Assembly (NCBI GenBank): GCA_965209105.1
Contig: CBDBQB010000009.1
Location: 1 to 41,342 of the forward strand
Source: JAAELZ01 sp965209105
GTDB lineage: Bacteria > Pseudomonadota > Gammaproteobacteria > Arenicellales > Poriferihabitantaceae
DNA length: 41,342 nucleotides
Direction of reading: 5' to 3'
Part shown: positions 32,753 to 41,342 of the stretch, in pieces
Layout of the letters: every line of letters begins with the position of its first letter
Position numbering within the stretch: position 1 is the first letter of the stretch
The notes under the pieces: model-generated
Told to the model about the DNA's origin: nothing
Seen by the model: the letters and a program-made list of their open reading frames with translations, nothing else
Database searches by the model: none
Position numbers and translations under genes: made by a program

Positions 32753-33754
32753 GTGAAGCTAACTCGCCAGCTTCATTCCAGTATCATGTTAATATTTAAG
32801 CCTGAGCAATCGCGTAACGAACCCTTCATGCAGATCGTCTATATCAGTAATCGACCCAAAGTATTGCTTGAAACTTTGGCTCATGTCGCACTGTTTATGC
32901 CTTTTATTGATAGGGCTATTGCTTGCGTTCCTGATGAAATAGCAAATCAATTTTTGACCCCCGATACGCCATTACCGCTAAATATTATTAATGAGAGCTC
33001 GATTTTAGATAAAAGCGAGTACAGATCAATCAAGCAGCTAGACCATCAAAGTCATAATTATTTGTTGCGCGCTCGTTTAATGGAACATCAATCGATAGAC
33101 GCTCAGTTTATTATGTCAGATGACGACGCGCGGCCACTAAAATCACTAGGAATTGACCGATATTTGTCAGATGATCGCTATCATCGCTATTATTTTTATG
33201 ATCTCAGGCAATGGGATAATAATCAGACTGAATTTGACGTCGGTCAGTTGAGTAGCGGTGCGATACTCGAATACAATAATCTACCATCTTTGTCGTATGC
33301 GAGTCACATGCCGCAAATAGTCGACAAAGCTCTGTATAGAGAAGCCACACAACTTTTCAGTCAGTACGCCTCAGAATTCCCGTTATGCGAATGGAGCACT
33401 TATTTCAATTATGCGGCAGCAAAGCATCCAGATAAATTTCACCAAGCTGAGGCTTACAAGACCCTGTGCTGGCCAGAGCACCCGCTCGCTTGGAAGCACT
33501 ACACGCCAACAAGTGAATTTCTATTTGAAAACTACACCCCCCGCCAATACGAACAAAAGCAGGTATTCGAAGGCCTGAGCCCTGTAGTAGCAAATCTAGG
33601 CAAGCTCAAACGCATAAACCTTGAGAAAATAGTGCGCTGGCGTAAATACTCCATCTCTTGCCAGCATCCTGAACAAGCGAAAGGTTATCTTAAGTATTTT
33701 CGCTTGCGAACATGGATCAATAAGCTTTTCGGCCATTTACATCAATACAAATAA
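32753..33754 (+). CDS. Putative glycosyltransferase or phosphotransferase with DDD motif
   Basis: This protein has 333 residues from a GTG start at 32753; ATG codons at 32786 and 32828 are alternatives, and the last (MQIVYISNRP) gives a typical GT-A beginning. FIMSDDDARPLKSLGIDRYL (Asp123-125) is an acidic metal-binding motif. The later YASHMPQIVDKALYREA and CEWSTYFNYAAAKHP segments recall the arrangement of Stealth-type sugar-phosphate transferases, though the N-terminal Stealth motif is absent. There is no membrane segment. It opens the second plus-strand glycan block and is divergent from the CRTAC1-like gene. Confidence 0.55.
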   Translation: MKLTRQLHSSIMLIFKPEQSRNEPFMQIVYISNRPKVLLETLAHVALFMPFIDRAIACVPDEIANQFLTPDTPLPLNIINESSILDKSEYRSIKQLDHQSHNYLLRARLMEHQSIDAQFIMSDDDARPLKSLGIDRYLSDDRYHRYYFYDLRQWDNNQTEFDVGQLSSGAILEYNNLPSLSYASHMPQIVDKALYREATQLFSQYASEFPLCEWSTYFNYAAAKHPDKFHQAEAYKTLCWPEHPLAWKHYTPTSEFLFENYTPRQYEQKQVFEGLSPVVANLGKLKRINLEKIVRWRKYSISCQHPEQAKGYLKYFRLRTWINKLFGHLHQYK

Positions 33755-33778
33755 GCCCAAACAAGCTTAATTTAGTCT

Positions 33779-34981
33779 ATGCGTTCCGTTTACTTTGACG
33801 TCGAAAACACACTGAATGTCCCTTTCATTACGGGTATCCAACGAGTTACACGCGAATTTTCTAAGATCGTGTTACAAGAAAATAACGGATCGCTAAATCA
33901 TAGATATATACCGGTTGTCTATGACCATCAACAGAGAATGTGGCGGTGCCTGACTCACCTAGAGAAAAAAAGCCTACTCTCATCCACACCGAGATCGGTA
34001 AGCCTGACTGCTCGCGGCCTCAGAAAAATATCAAGCCTATTTCCTAGAAATAATGCGCTTTATATAAAAGATTTTGAAACAAACTCGATATTTCTAGATA
34101 TCGATAGCTCGTGGCATTCACACCTGAAGCGCGAGCAACTACTGCCTAAGCTTAAACAATCCGGGGTGAAAATAGCGAAGTTGCACTACGACATCATACC
34201 TCTGTTATTCCCAGATACGACCCATCCCGATACCTTAAGGGTATTCTCAGAGCATTTTTTAAGCCACTTGAAGTATGCCGATCTTTTTTTGTGTATCAGT
34301 AAAACTTCACTTGCCGATGTTTCACTGTATTGCGAACAGCATAACATTATACCTGTCCCGAGTATGCGGACGATCTTGCTCGGCACTGGTGCTCGCTTCG
34401 CCGCGACAAAAAAATCGGCAATTTCGCTTAACCTTAATACTAAAAATTATGGCCGCTACTTGTTGTCGGTCGGCACGATTGAGCCAAGGAAAAATCACAC
34501 ATTATTGCTTAATGCTTTTGGTGAAATAATTACAGAAACCGACCTTAATTTAGTAATTGTCGGTAAAAAAGGCTGGCTAGCGGACGACCTACTCAAAGAA
34601 ATATATGAACACTCCGCTTATGGCGCACGGATATTTCACCTAGATCAAGTATCAGATTCTTATCTTGATAAACTTTATCAAAATGCTTGGCTAAACGTTA
34701 CTCCCTCCCTGTACGAAGGCTACGGTCTAGCAATTACCGAAGCGTTAGCAAGAGGCTGCCCTACGATATGTGCCAGCGCTGGTTCACTTAAAGAAATCGG
34801 TGCTAGCCATGTACAATGTTTCTCACCTATCGACGAAGTTGAATTATCAACCTTGATTCTGAACCTTTATTTTGACAATGATAGTTATTACCAGCTTCAA
34901 TGTGCTGCTAAGGATTACAAACCAATTCCGTGGGAGAAAATGACTGAGAATATTGAAAAATATTTCGCGGCTATTTTGTAG
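33779..34981 (+). CDS. GT4-family glycosyltransferase
   Basis: This 400-residue GT-B enzyme starts MRSVYFDVENTLNVPFITGI, continuing QRVTREF as in mannosyltransferase-type O-antigen enzymes. The C-terminal nucleotide-sugar domain has LLSVGTIEPRKNHTLLL (about 228-244) and SLYEGYGLAITEALARGCP (about 309-327), the E-x7-E motif of GT4. It follows the DDD-motif gene by 24 bp and is probably co-transcribed. The sugar transferred is unknown. Confidence 0.9.
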   Translation: MRSVYFDVENTLNVPFITGIQRVTREFSKIVLQENNGSLNHRYIPVVYDHQQRMWRCLTHLEKKSLLSSTPRSVSLTARGLRKISSLFPRNNALYIKDFETNSIFLDIDSSWHSHLKREQLLPKLKQSGVKIAKLHYDIIPLLFPDTTHPDTLRVFSEHFLSHLKYADLFLCISKTSLADVSLYCEQHNIIPVPSMRTILLGTGARFAATKKSAISLNLNTKNYGRYLLSVGTIEPRKNHTLLLNAFGEIITETDLNLVIVGKKGWLADDLLKEIYEHSAYGARIFHLDQVSDSYLDKLYQNAWLNVTPSLYEGYGLAITEALARGCPTICASAGSLKEIGASHVQCFSPIDEVELSTLILNLYFDNDSYYQLQCAAKDYKPIPWEKMTENIEKYFAAIL

Positions 34982-34987
34982 TAATAC

Positions 34988-35025
34988 AATGTTTTAATAG
35001 CTATGTAATGTTTTAATAGCTACGT
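34988..35025. repeat. Two 19-bp direct repeats in an intergenic gap
   Basis: AATGTTTTAATAGCTATGT (34988-35006) is followed directly by a second copy with one change (35007-35025). It lies just after the GT4 stop codon and looks like a recent small duplication. Confidence 0.7.
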
Positions 35026-35206
35026 AGAGAGACCTTTTCTGACCATAATGAAGAACCACCTTTGAGGCAGTTTACTCGCTAAACTATAATTCCTCTTATA
35101 AACTCAAGTTAAGTGAACACCGGACATTGATATTGCGTTAGAATTTTTCCTTAAATCTTTCTACAAATTTCTCAGCTCCTTAACAAAGGCCTATCTGATT
35201 ACTTTC

Positions 35207-37252
35207 GTGAACCCTTCTCAAACCATCAAAATAATACGTGCAACGTGTGTAACAGGAATGCATCGATGCGGCACGTCAATGGTTGCTAGCCTGCTTAGTA
35301 AGTGCGGAATTGTTTTCGGCTCGCCCGATGAGTTGATGCCGGCCAATCATGCCAACATATTGGGTTATTTCGAGCATCAAGAAATCGCGTATAAAATTAA
35401 TGATGCGATACTAAAGCACTTCGGTGGATCTTGGGACGCGCCCCCTAAACTTAGGAACAATTGGCAAACAGACCCTGAATTAGAGCCTTTGCGTAAAAAA
35501 GCCATATCAATAATTGCACGGTTTGAAAACCACTCCTGTTGGGCATTGAAAGATCCTCGAGTGAGTCTACTTATACCATTTTGGAATTCTGTAAATGATC
35601 GTTTCAAATACATCATTTGTCTTCGAAACCCACTTGATGTTGCACTATCACTAAACAAACGAGACGGTATCCCATTATCTGATGGCGCAAAAATTTGGCG
35701 TCAATATACCGAGTCCGCGCTGAAACACACCAACGATGAAAATAAAGTTGTCGTTTTCTACGAGAATTTTTTCACCCAACCAAGACAAGAACTAATCAGA
35801 GTCTTGAATTTTATCGAAGCGCCCTTTCAAGAGAAACATCTTGATGTTTGTGACAATATTTTCAGCAATATGCGCCACCATCAAAGTACTACCGCTGACC
35901 TAGAAAGAAACGAACATATTGACGATAAAAGTAAAGCACTATTTCTCTCCATACGCAATGAAATATCACAAGATTTAGCACCGCGCGCTACCGCCACGGA
36001 AGATACTAGCAAAACCCACGCTTTTAGTTCCAAAGAGTCCGTACACTATATTTCTGCAGTTACAAAAGGATTTCTTTCAAGCTCACAAATCCCGATTTGC
36101 TTTCCAAAATTTACTAAGCCGATAGTCAGCATCATAATTCCAACATTTAACCGAGTGGATCTTCTGACTAGCTGTATTCGTTCAGTGCTTGAGTATACCA
36201 AAATAGCCTACGAACTTATCATAGTGAACGATGCATCTACAGATGAAACGCCGAAGTTTTTAGATAGCTTGGTCAATGTTACAATCATCAATAACAGTAA
36301 GAATCTAGACTTTCTTAAGAGCGCCAATCTTGGCGCAATAAAATCTCGCGGGGAATATCTTATCTTTCTAAATAACGACGTAGTAGTTCGGCCGAAATGG
36401 GCGTCAACACTAGTCGATACATTTGAACGGACTCCTTCTTGTGGTGCAGTAGGCACAAAACTTATCTCTATGGATGGAAAACTTCAAGAAGCAGGTTCAT
36501 TTTTGCGAGAAGACGGGAGTGTGGAACTATATGGGTTTGGTGACAATCCCTTTGAACCAGAATATTCTTTCGTTCGAGAGACCGATTATTGCTCCGCCGC
36601 ATGTTTGCTAGTCGCTACAAAGCTGTTCCTGAAAATCGGGATGTTCGATGACCGCTATGCCCCAGCATATTATGAAGATGTAGATTTATGTACTGCTATT
36701 TGGGCTTCAGGGCATAAAGTCATATTCCAGCCTTCAGTTATGACATTTCATCATCAAATGGGGAGTCGAACTCACGAGAAAGCGCTTTCATTATGCCAAA
36801 AAAATCGGCCTATTTTCTACAAAAAATGGAAAAAAGTGCTCAAGAGGAAAAAAACTATATCTAGTGCTTTTCAATTGAGACATACAAATAAACATACTGA
36901 GCTTGCATTTATTGGTGGCAGCATGCCGAGGTTTAGTGCCGAACTTCATGGCGAATCAAGCTACAATCATCTTATAAAACTAACAAAGCAAGGTTACGCT
37001 ATTACATATTTGCCAACCTTGGGTTTTTTTATTGCTAACGATGCCACAAAGTATCTGCAGCAGGCAGGAGTTGAAGTGTTTTACGGAAGTAATTTCAAGC
37101 CTGACGATTTGCTTAGAAAACGCGCAGGAACCTATATGGTTATTGTAATAAGTGACGAGTGCGACAAAACACATTATCAAAATTTGACGAATGATCTTTT
37201 TCCAAATGCAACGATATTGAACGAACACGCTTATCTTAAGCTTAGCAATTAA
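35207..37252 (+). CDS. Sulfotransferase-GT2 glycosyltransferase fusion
   Basis: This 681-residue protein starts at GTG 35207; the only nearby ATG lies inside the P-loop. Residues 12-260 are a sulfotransferase-like domain with the PAPS-binding 5' loop VTGMHRCGTSMVASLL and a later YIICLRNPLDVALSL (3'-phosphate site). Residues about 304-545 are a GT2 domain (PIVSIIIPTFNRVDLLTSCI, then IFLNNDVVV, then YEDVDLC). The last 120 residues (ELAFIGGSMPRFSAELHG through GVEVFYG) resemble the beginning of a GT4-type domain that stops early. It would both sulfate and glycosylate a glycan intermediate in the cytoplasm. The order of action is unknown. Confidence 0.85.
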   Translation: MNPSQTIKIIRATCVTGMHRCGTSMVASLLSKCGIVFGSPDELMPANHANILGYFEHQEIAYKINDAILKHFGGSWDAPPKLRNNWQTDPELEPLRKKAISIIARFENHSCWALKDPRVSLLIPFWNSVNDRFKYIICLRNPLDVALSLNKRDGIPLSDGAKIWRQYTESALKHTNDENKVVVFYENFFTQPRQELIRVLNFIEAPFQEKHLDVCDNIFSNMRHHQSTTADLERNEHIDDKSKALFLSIRNEISQDLAPRATATEDTSKTHAFSSKESVHYISAVTKGFLSSSQIPICFPKFTKPIVSIIIPTFNRVDLLTSCIRSVLEYTKIAYELIIVNDASTDETPKFLDSLVNVTIINNSKNLDFLKSANLGAIKSRGEYLIFLNNDVVVRPKWASTLVDTFERTPSCGAVGTKLISMDGKLQEAGSFLREDGSVELYGFGDNPFEPEYSFVRETDYCSAACLLVATKLFLKIGMFDDRYAPAYYEDVDLCTAIWASGHKVIFQPSVMTFHHQMGSRTHEKALSLCQKNRPIFYKKWKKVLKRKKTISSAFQLRHTNKHTELAFIGGSMPRFSAELHGESSYNHLIKLTKQGYAITYLPTLGFFIANDATKYLQQAGVEVFYGSNFKPDDLLRKRAGTYMVIVISDECDKTHYQNLTNDLFPNATILNEHAYLKLSN

Positions 37253-37307
37253 GCACTAAAGATGAATATCAAAAAAATCAGATTTACTCACTGAGACACA
37301 TTCATAT

Positions 37308-38372
37308 ATGGCTGACATTTTGGAACAAATAAATAACTCTAGCTACTCGGAACTGCTAAGCAAAATCGATAACTTAGAGCACCTACTTCAGGACAAAGAA
37401 GTATTCATCGATAATCTTATCGGACGAGCCGGAACGCAAGAATCTTATATCCTTGCCAAGGAAGAAGAATCTCAAAACATCAACGACGAGTTATTCAAAC
37501 AACAACAACGTACCGCACTCCTAGATGAGTCAATACTCCAACGCGATAATTCGATTGTACAGCTAGAATCAAATTTCATGCAGACACTAGAAATTTTGAC
37601 CAATAAGCAGCAGTCCGACCAATCGGTAACAAACTTACTGGACCGTTTTGAGGAGCTACGCACCAAACTGTCTAAACGGGACAAAGTTGCGCAAGCACTA
37701 GCGAATATTACAGATGAAAATTACAAGCTGAGAAGCGAACACGTAAACGAGATTATCGGTCTGGATGACAAAAATAGTGCGCTCAATAGTAGAATTTCTA
37801 GTCTAACAAATGAAGTTATTTCACGAAACAATCAAGTCGAACAGCTTACTCGTGAGGTATTGAATTTAAATGTCCGTATCACCCAGCGAGAGGATGTAGT
37901 TCATGGCCTCACTAAAGAGGTTGGAGAATTAAATAGTCAGATATCTGTCCAACATAAATGGGGTCAAAGAGCTCTTCAAAAAATACATCAGTTAGAAAAA
38001 GAGGTGAACAATATTAAGCGTTCATCCTCATGGAAAATTACGGCGCCGTTTAGAAAAGTATCTCTAGGCGCTAAACGGGCCGGACGAATTCTTTCCCATG
38101 TATTACTCGCGCCTTATCGAACTATAACTTTATTGGGTTGGCGTTATTCGCCAAGGCTTTTTCATCGAATATATCATCAGCCTTTCGTCCAATTAATTCT
38201 CGACTTCCCCGTAAAAAAAATAAGACCTATTTTGGTAGTGAAGAACCGTTTGTCTAGTGATAGCTCTAATCTTATACGCGCCACTGAGCACGCAATAATA
38301 GGTTCTAGAAATCTCACACAAAAAGTTTCTACTTGGCAGATAGGAGATCGGATTGATGGCCCTGAGGGATAA
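37308..38372 (+). CDS. Coiled-coil protein with SSSWKITAPFR motif (possible chain-length ruler)
   Basis: This 354-residue protein is almost entirely coiled coil from residue 1 to about 238 (heptads such as ISSLTNEVISRNNQVEQLT). Next comes KRSSSWKITAPFRKVSLGAK, a motif that recurs at the end of coiled coils in O-antigen and capsule glycosyltransferase or kinase/methyltransferase proteins. A basic, amphipathic C-terminal region (about 255-354, with HVLLAPYRTITLLGWRY) could contact the membrane. In WbdD a coiled coil of this kind sets O-antigen chain length. The stop overlaps the start of the next gene by 17 bp. The ruler role is inference. Confidence 0.7.
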   Translation: MADILEQINNSSYSELLSKIDNLEHLLQDKEVFIDNLIGRAGTQESYILAKEEESQNINDELFKQQQRTALLDESILQRDNSIVQLESNFMQTLEILTNKQQSDQSVTNLLDRFEELRTKLSKRDKVAQALANITDENYKLRSEHVNEIIGLDDKNSALNSRISSLTNEVISRNNQVEQLTREVLNLNVRITQREDVVHGLTKEVGELNSQISVQHKWGQRALQKIHQLEKEVNNIKRSSSWKITAPFRKVSLGAKRAGRILSHVLLAPYRTITLLGWRYSPRLFHRIYHQPFVQLILDFPVKKIRPILVVKNRLSSDSSNLIRATEHAIIGSRNLTQKVSTWQIGDRIDGPEG

Positions 38373-41342
38373 CAGTTCGCTACGCATAGTGATCGACTTA
38401 CAAGCTTGCCAAACCGAGGGAAGCCACCAACGCGGCGTTGGAAATTACGCGCACGGCTTATTTAAATCCCTAGTAAATACGTTTTCGATAGGAGAAGTAT
38501 TTTCCTTGACTTCGCGACACCTTCCCCACCAGATTGACTGTAGTTCAATCTCGCCTGATCGTCAGCTTAGCTTAGATATGGACATGGATTGGAGCTTGCA
38601 ACGAGATTTTCTTGGGGGCAATTTAGACACGCTAGGTTCAATTGCCTTTTCCGCGCAATGCCAGTCAGTAAAGCCCGACATTATTCATGTTTCGCATAGT
38701 TTTATGGATATAGGCGATCACGCCGTTATTCCAAATACCACACCACATATACCTGGCCAAATTTTATCGACAACCTTATTTGACTTGATCCCGCTAGTTT
38801 TCAAAGAGCACTACCTGCAAGACGAAACAACCTATAGGCGTTATATGTATCAACTAGAGCAATTACGCCGATACGACTTGATATTCACCATATCTGAAGC
38901 AACCCGTCAAGACGCTATTAATTTATTAGGAATTGAACCCTGGCGAATAGTAACAATCCATGGTGGCGTATCGCCAATATTCACTCAGAGTATCGACAAA
39001 GCACATTCACGAAATTTAATTAGAAGTCGTTACAAACTAAAAGAAAAAATTCTCCTTTACACTGGCGGTGACGATTACCGTAAAAATATCGATGGCCTCA
39101 TCCGCGGATTTGCTGCGGTGTCAAAAGAAACTAAGGATGTTACAAGTTTAGTTATCGTCGCAAAAATAAGTTCACAAAGTCTGGCTAATTATCAATCATT
39201 AGCAACTAAATTGGGGCTAAGTAGGAATGACGTTGTTTTCACAGGATATATACCAGACGATGATTTAGTCGCTTTTTATCAAGCTTGCGACGGGTTTATT
39301 TTTCCTTCTAAGTATGAAGGGCTAGGGCTACCTATTCTCGAAGCAATGAATTGCGGCGCACCTGTCATTGGCGGAAATAATTCAAGTATTGCTGAGCTTA
39401 TCGCTAGAGAAGATGCTTTGTTTGATTCCGAGGAACCAGCCTCCATGGCGAATCTTATCAATAAAATGCTTTCTGACAATTTGTTCTCATCCGATCTGCG
39501 CAAGTACGGAGCTAAACGATGTAGAAATTTCACTTGGGAAAGTTCCGCTGAAATAGCTAGAACTGCTTTTGAAAAAGCACTGATGCGCAGCCGTGCCGCT
39601 GGTATCGAATCTGCGCGCTCCTCTTGGGTGTCGCGCAAGCATATCGCTGTATTAACTCCCTTGCCCCCTTGCAAATCAGGCATTGCAAATTACGCGTCCG
39701 ATTTCTTGCCATATCTCAGGCAATATTTTGATATCGATATATATATAGATGGTTATCGAACTGATGATCTACATTTATCTTCTACTTTCAGAATTTTTGA
39801 CGTTAAGGACTTCCGATCTAACGCAGAACAATACGATACGATCATCTATGAAATTGGAAATTCTAATTTTCATACTCATATGCTCGACCTTCTCTCCGAC
39901 CATCCTGGCATCATTTCATTGCACGACGCATATATGAGCGGGATTTTCGCGCACCTAGAACATAATTTGCATCTCCAGTACCGATTTGAAAGCGAAATGC
40001 TTTATTCTCATGGGCCAATAGGTAAATCAATTTTGTTAAACCGTGACCCGACAGAAAACAGCCTTAACGAGGCAATAGAAAAACTTCCACTAACTAAGCG
40101 AATAATTGACAACGCAACGGGGGTAATAGCGCATTCAGCATTTAATTTGGATATAGCAAGAGAACATTATCCGGAGGGTTGGCTAGCCCCTTATCGAATT
40201 ATTCCACAATTAATGGTCGTTGATACTTCAAACACTAACAATACAAATGGCATAATAGATGAGTCAATCAAAGCTGAATTAGGCCTCCCAAAAAATGCCT
40301 TCATCATCGCGACATTTGGACATGTTGCAAATACTAAATCCGGTGACGTTGTATTACAGGCGTTCCTCAATTCAAAATTAAGCACTACCTCCAACACCTT
40401 TTTAATATTTGTTGGGAAATTAGCAGAGGGGACGTTTGGAAAACGATTAAAACGTAAAATAAGGACTGCTTCTCTTGGGCAACGGATCAAAGTTACCGGA
40501 TATGTACCTAACTCGACGTATCAAGATTATTTACGAATCACTGATATAGCGATTCAATTGCGAAATCATAGTCGAGGAGAAACACCACGTTCAGTCCTAG
40601 ATTGTCTAGCATTTGGCGCCCCAGTAATTGTAAATAATTATGCAAGCTTTAGGGATTACCCTTCTGATGTTGTCATTAAATTACCAGAACAAATATCAGA
40701 TCAATTACTATCAGAAAAATTGGATCAATTGTTTCTAGACAATACATTACGGCGTTCTTATTCGAAAACTGGAATAGAGTATATACGGCGAGTCCACAAC
40801 CCCGTCGAGTGCGCAACTGCATACGCAGCGGCTATACATGAATTTATTGCAAGAGAAGAGGCGACAAAAAAAGATTATTATGCCAAGCTTCTCGCGCCAC
40901 ATGTTTCTAGTGCAGAAAATACAGGGTGGATAAAAAAACTACTTCAGGGTGTCCACAACCAACCCATTCAACGACGAAGGTTGTTGATATTGGTAGACCA
41001 CTTTATATTTCAATCTGCGAACAGGCCTCTAAGAGAGAAGTTTCGATCACTAATTGAAGACCTATATACCGATAGTCGAGCAGGCATTGACCCCATGCTT
41101 GTAGATTACAAAAACGGTGACTATATTACGGCAAATAAATGGCTAAATAATGCGGGGCTACTTTTGCCAAGCGAGCAAGAGAATTTTTGCGAAAAGAAGA
41201 TTGATTTTAGTCGAAAAGATATGTTGCTCTATATTTACACAGATTCAGAAAAATTAAGTAATGATCCACAATGGCATACGGCCCTAAATGATAAAAACGT
41301 TCCGATCACAACATTAATATTTGATGACTTTCTTACAACGCG
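38356..41342 (+). CDS. Large multi-domain GT4 glycosyltransferase, 3' end beyond window
   Basis: An open frame runs from ATG 38356 to the window edge (995 complete codons, no stop), so the protein exceeds 995 residues. Domain 1 (about 10-410) is GT4: IDLQACQTEGSHQRGVGNYA at the start, LLYTGGDDYRKNIDGLI, then FPSKYEGLGLPILEAMNCGA (E-x7-E near 320-330). Domain 2 (about 429-835) is a second GT4: HIAVLTPLPPCKSGIANYAS, FGHVANTKSGDVVLQAF, and GETPRSVLDCLAFGAP near 741. From about 850 (RRRLLILVDHFIFQSANRPL) a further domain begins and is cut off. Tandem GT domains suggest synthesis of a repeating glycan, as in WbdA-type polymerases. Confidence 0.9.
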   Translation, partial: MALRDNSSLRIVIDLQACQTEGSHQRGVGNYAHGLFKSLVNTFSIGEVFSLTSRHLPHQIDCSSISPDRQLSLDMDMDWSLQRDFLGGNLDTLGSIAFSAQCQSVKPDIIHVSHSFMDIGDHAVIPNTTPHIPGQILSTTLFDLIPLVFKEHYLQDETTYRRYMYQLEQLRRYDLIFTISEATRQDAINLLGIEPWRIVTIHGGVSPIFTQSIDKAHSRNLIRSRYKLKEKILLYTGGDDYRKNIDGLIRGFAAVSKETKDVTSLVIVAKISSQSLANYQSLATKLGLSRNDVVFTGYIPDDDLVAFYQACDGFIFPSKYEGLGLPILEAMNCGAPVIGGNNSSIAELIAREDALFDSEEPASMANLINKMLSDNLFSSDLRKYGAKRCRNFTWESSAEIARTAFEKALMRSRAAGIESARSSWVSRKHIAVLTPLPPCKSGIANYASDFLPYLRQYFDIDIYIDGYRTDDLHLSSTFRIFDVKDFRSNAEQYDTIIYEIGNSNFHTHMLDLLSDHPGIISLHDAYMSGIFAHLEHNLHLQYRFESEMLYSHGPIGKSILLNRDPTENSLNEAIEKLPLTKRIIDNATGVIAHSAFNLDIAREHYPEGWLAPYRIIPQLMVVDTSNTNNTNGIIDESIKAELGLPKNAFIIATFGHVANTKSGDVVLQAFLNSKLSTTSNTFLIFVGKLAEGTFGKRLKRKIRTASLGQRIKVTGYVPNSTYQDYLRITDIAIQLRNHSRGETPRSVLDCLAFGAPVIVNNYASFRDYPSDVVIKLPEQISDQLLSEKLDQLFLDNTLRRSYSKTGIEYIRRVHNPVECATAYAAAIHEFIAREEATKKDYYAKLLAPHVSSAENTGWIKKLLQGVHNQPIQRRRLLILVDHFIFQSANRPLREKFRSLIEDLYTDSRAGIDPMLVDYKNGDYITANKWLNNAGLLLPSEQENFCEKKIDFSRKDMLLYIYTDSEKLSNDPQWHTALNDKNVPITTLIFDDFLTT

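Noticed and set aside
39279..39683. 134-residue minus-strand ORF (and others at 39368, 39749, 40191)
   Set aside because: All lie inside the continuous 995-codon glycosyltransferase frame on the plus strand and show no recognisable features.

Overview
The window looks like part of a gammaproteobacterial chromosome at the replication terminus. A 28-bp site at 12539-12566 matches the E. coli dif site at all but three bases. The downstream gene content (a sulfatase, a sulfotransferase domain, and an FG-GAP/ASPIC-UnbV surface protein) suggests a marine or other aquatic bacterium. I cannot name the species from the sequence.

Region 1 (1-12549) is a head-to-tail array of one filamentous (inovirus) prophage with a 5833-bp unit. 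The window opens inside one copy (1-883) and then holds two complete copies (884-6716 and 6717-12549). All annotated genes are identical between copies. Gene order follows CTXphi/Ff: a divergent ribbon-helix-helix-like repressor, a II/X-family replication protein, a probable ssDNA-binding protein, small membrane proteins, the major coat protein, a terminator, a pIII-like adsorption protein with a 27-bp repeat tract, a pVI-like protein and a Zot/pI assembly ATPase. No secretin gene is present. Each internal junction carries two inverted dif-like half-sites that can fold into a CTXphi-type single-stranded attP hairpin. The right end of the array rebuilds an intact dif.

Region 2 (12567-17401) is a scar zone. 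It has one secreted protein ending in a haem-c motif, a complete IS1380-family element (14421-16063), and then a chain of fragments: IS66 tnpB/tnpA with one terminal repeat, the C-terminal end of an Asp-box protein, the start of an IS5-family transposase, and a truncated REP-associated tyrosine transposase.

Region 3 (17402-41342) is a large surface-polysaccharide and surface-protein locus in three transcription blocks. A plus-strand pair (18071-20336) encodes a sugar aminotransferase and a glycosyltransferase. A minus-strand block (20422-32548) encodes a sulfatase lipoprotein, an SGNH hydrolase, a GH43-like propeller, a NeuD-like acyltransferase, two methyltransferases and a FemAB/GNAT-like acyltransferase. 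Upstream of those, and separated by a strong terminator, lies a three-gene set for secreted or surface proteins. A second plus-strand block (32753 to the window end) encodes glycosyltransferases, a sulfotransferase-GT2 fusion, a coiled-coil protein with the SSSWKITAPFR motif, and a very large multi-domain GT4 protein that runs off the window. Together these suggest assembly and decoration (amino-sugar, acyl, methyl and probably sulfate groups) of a surface glycan.
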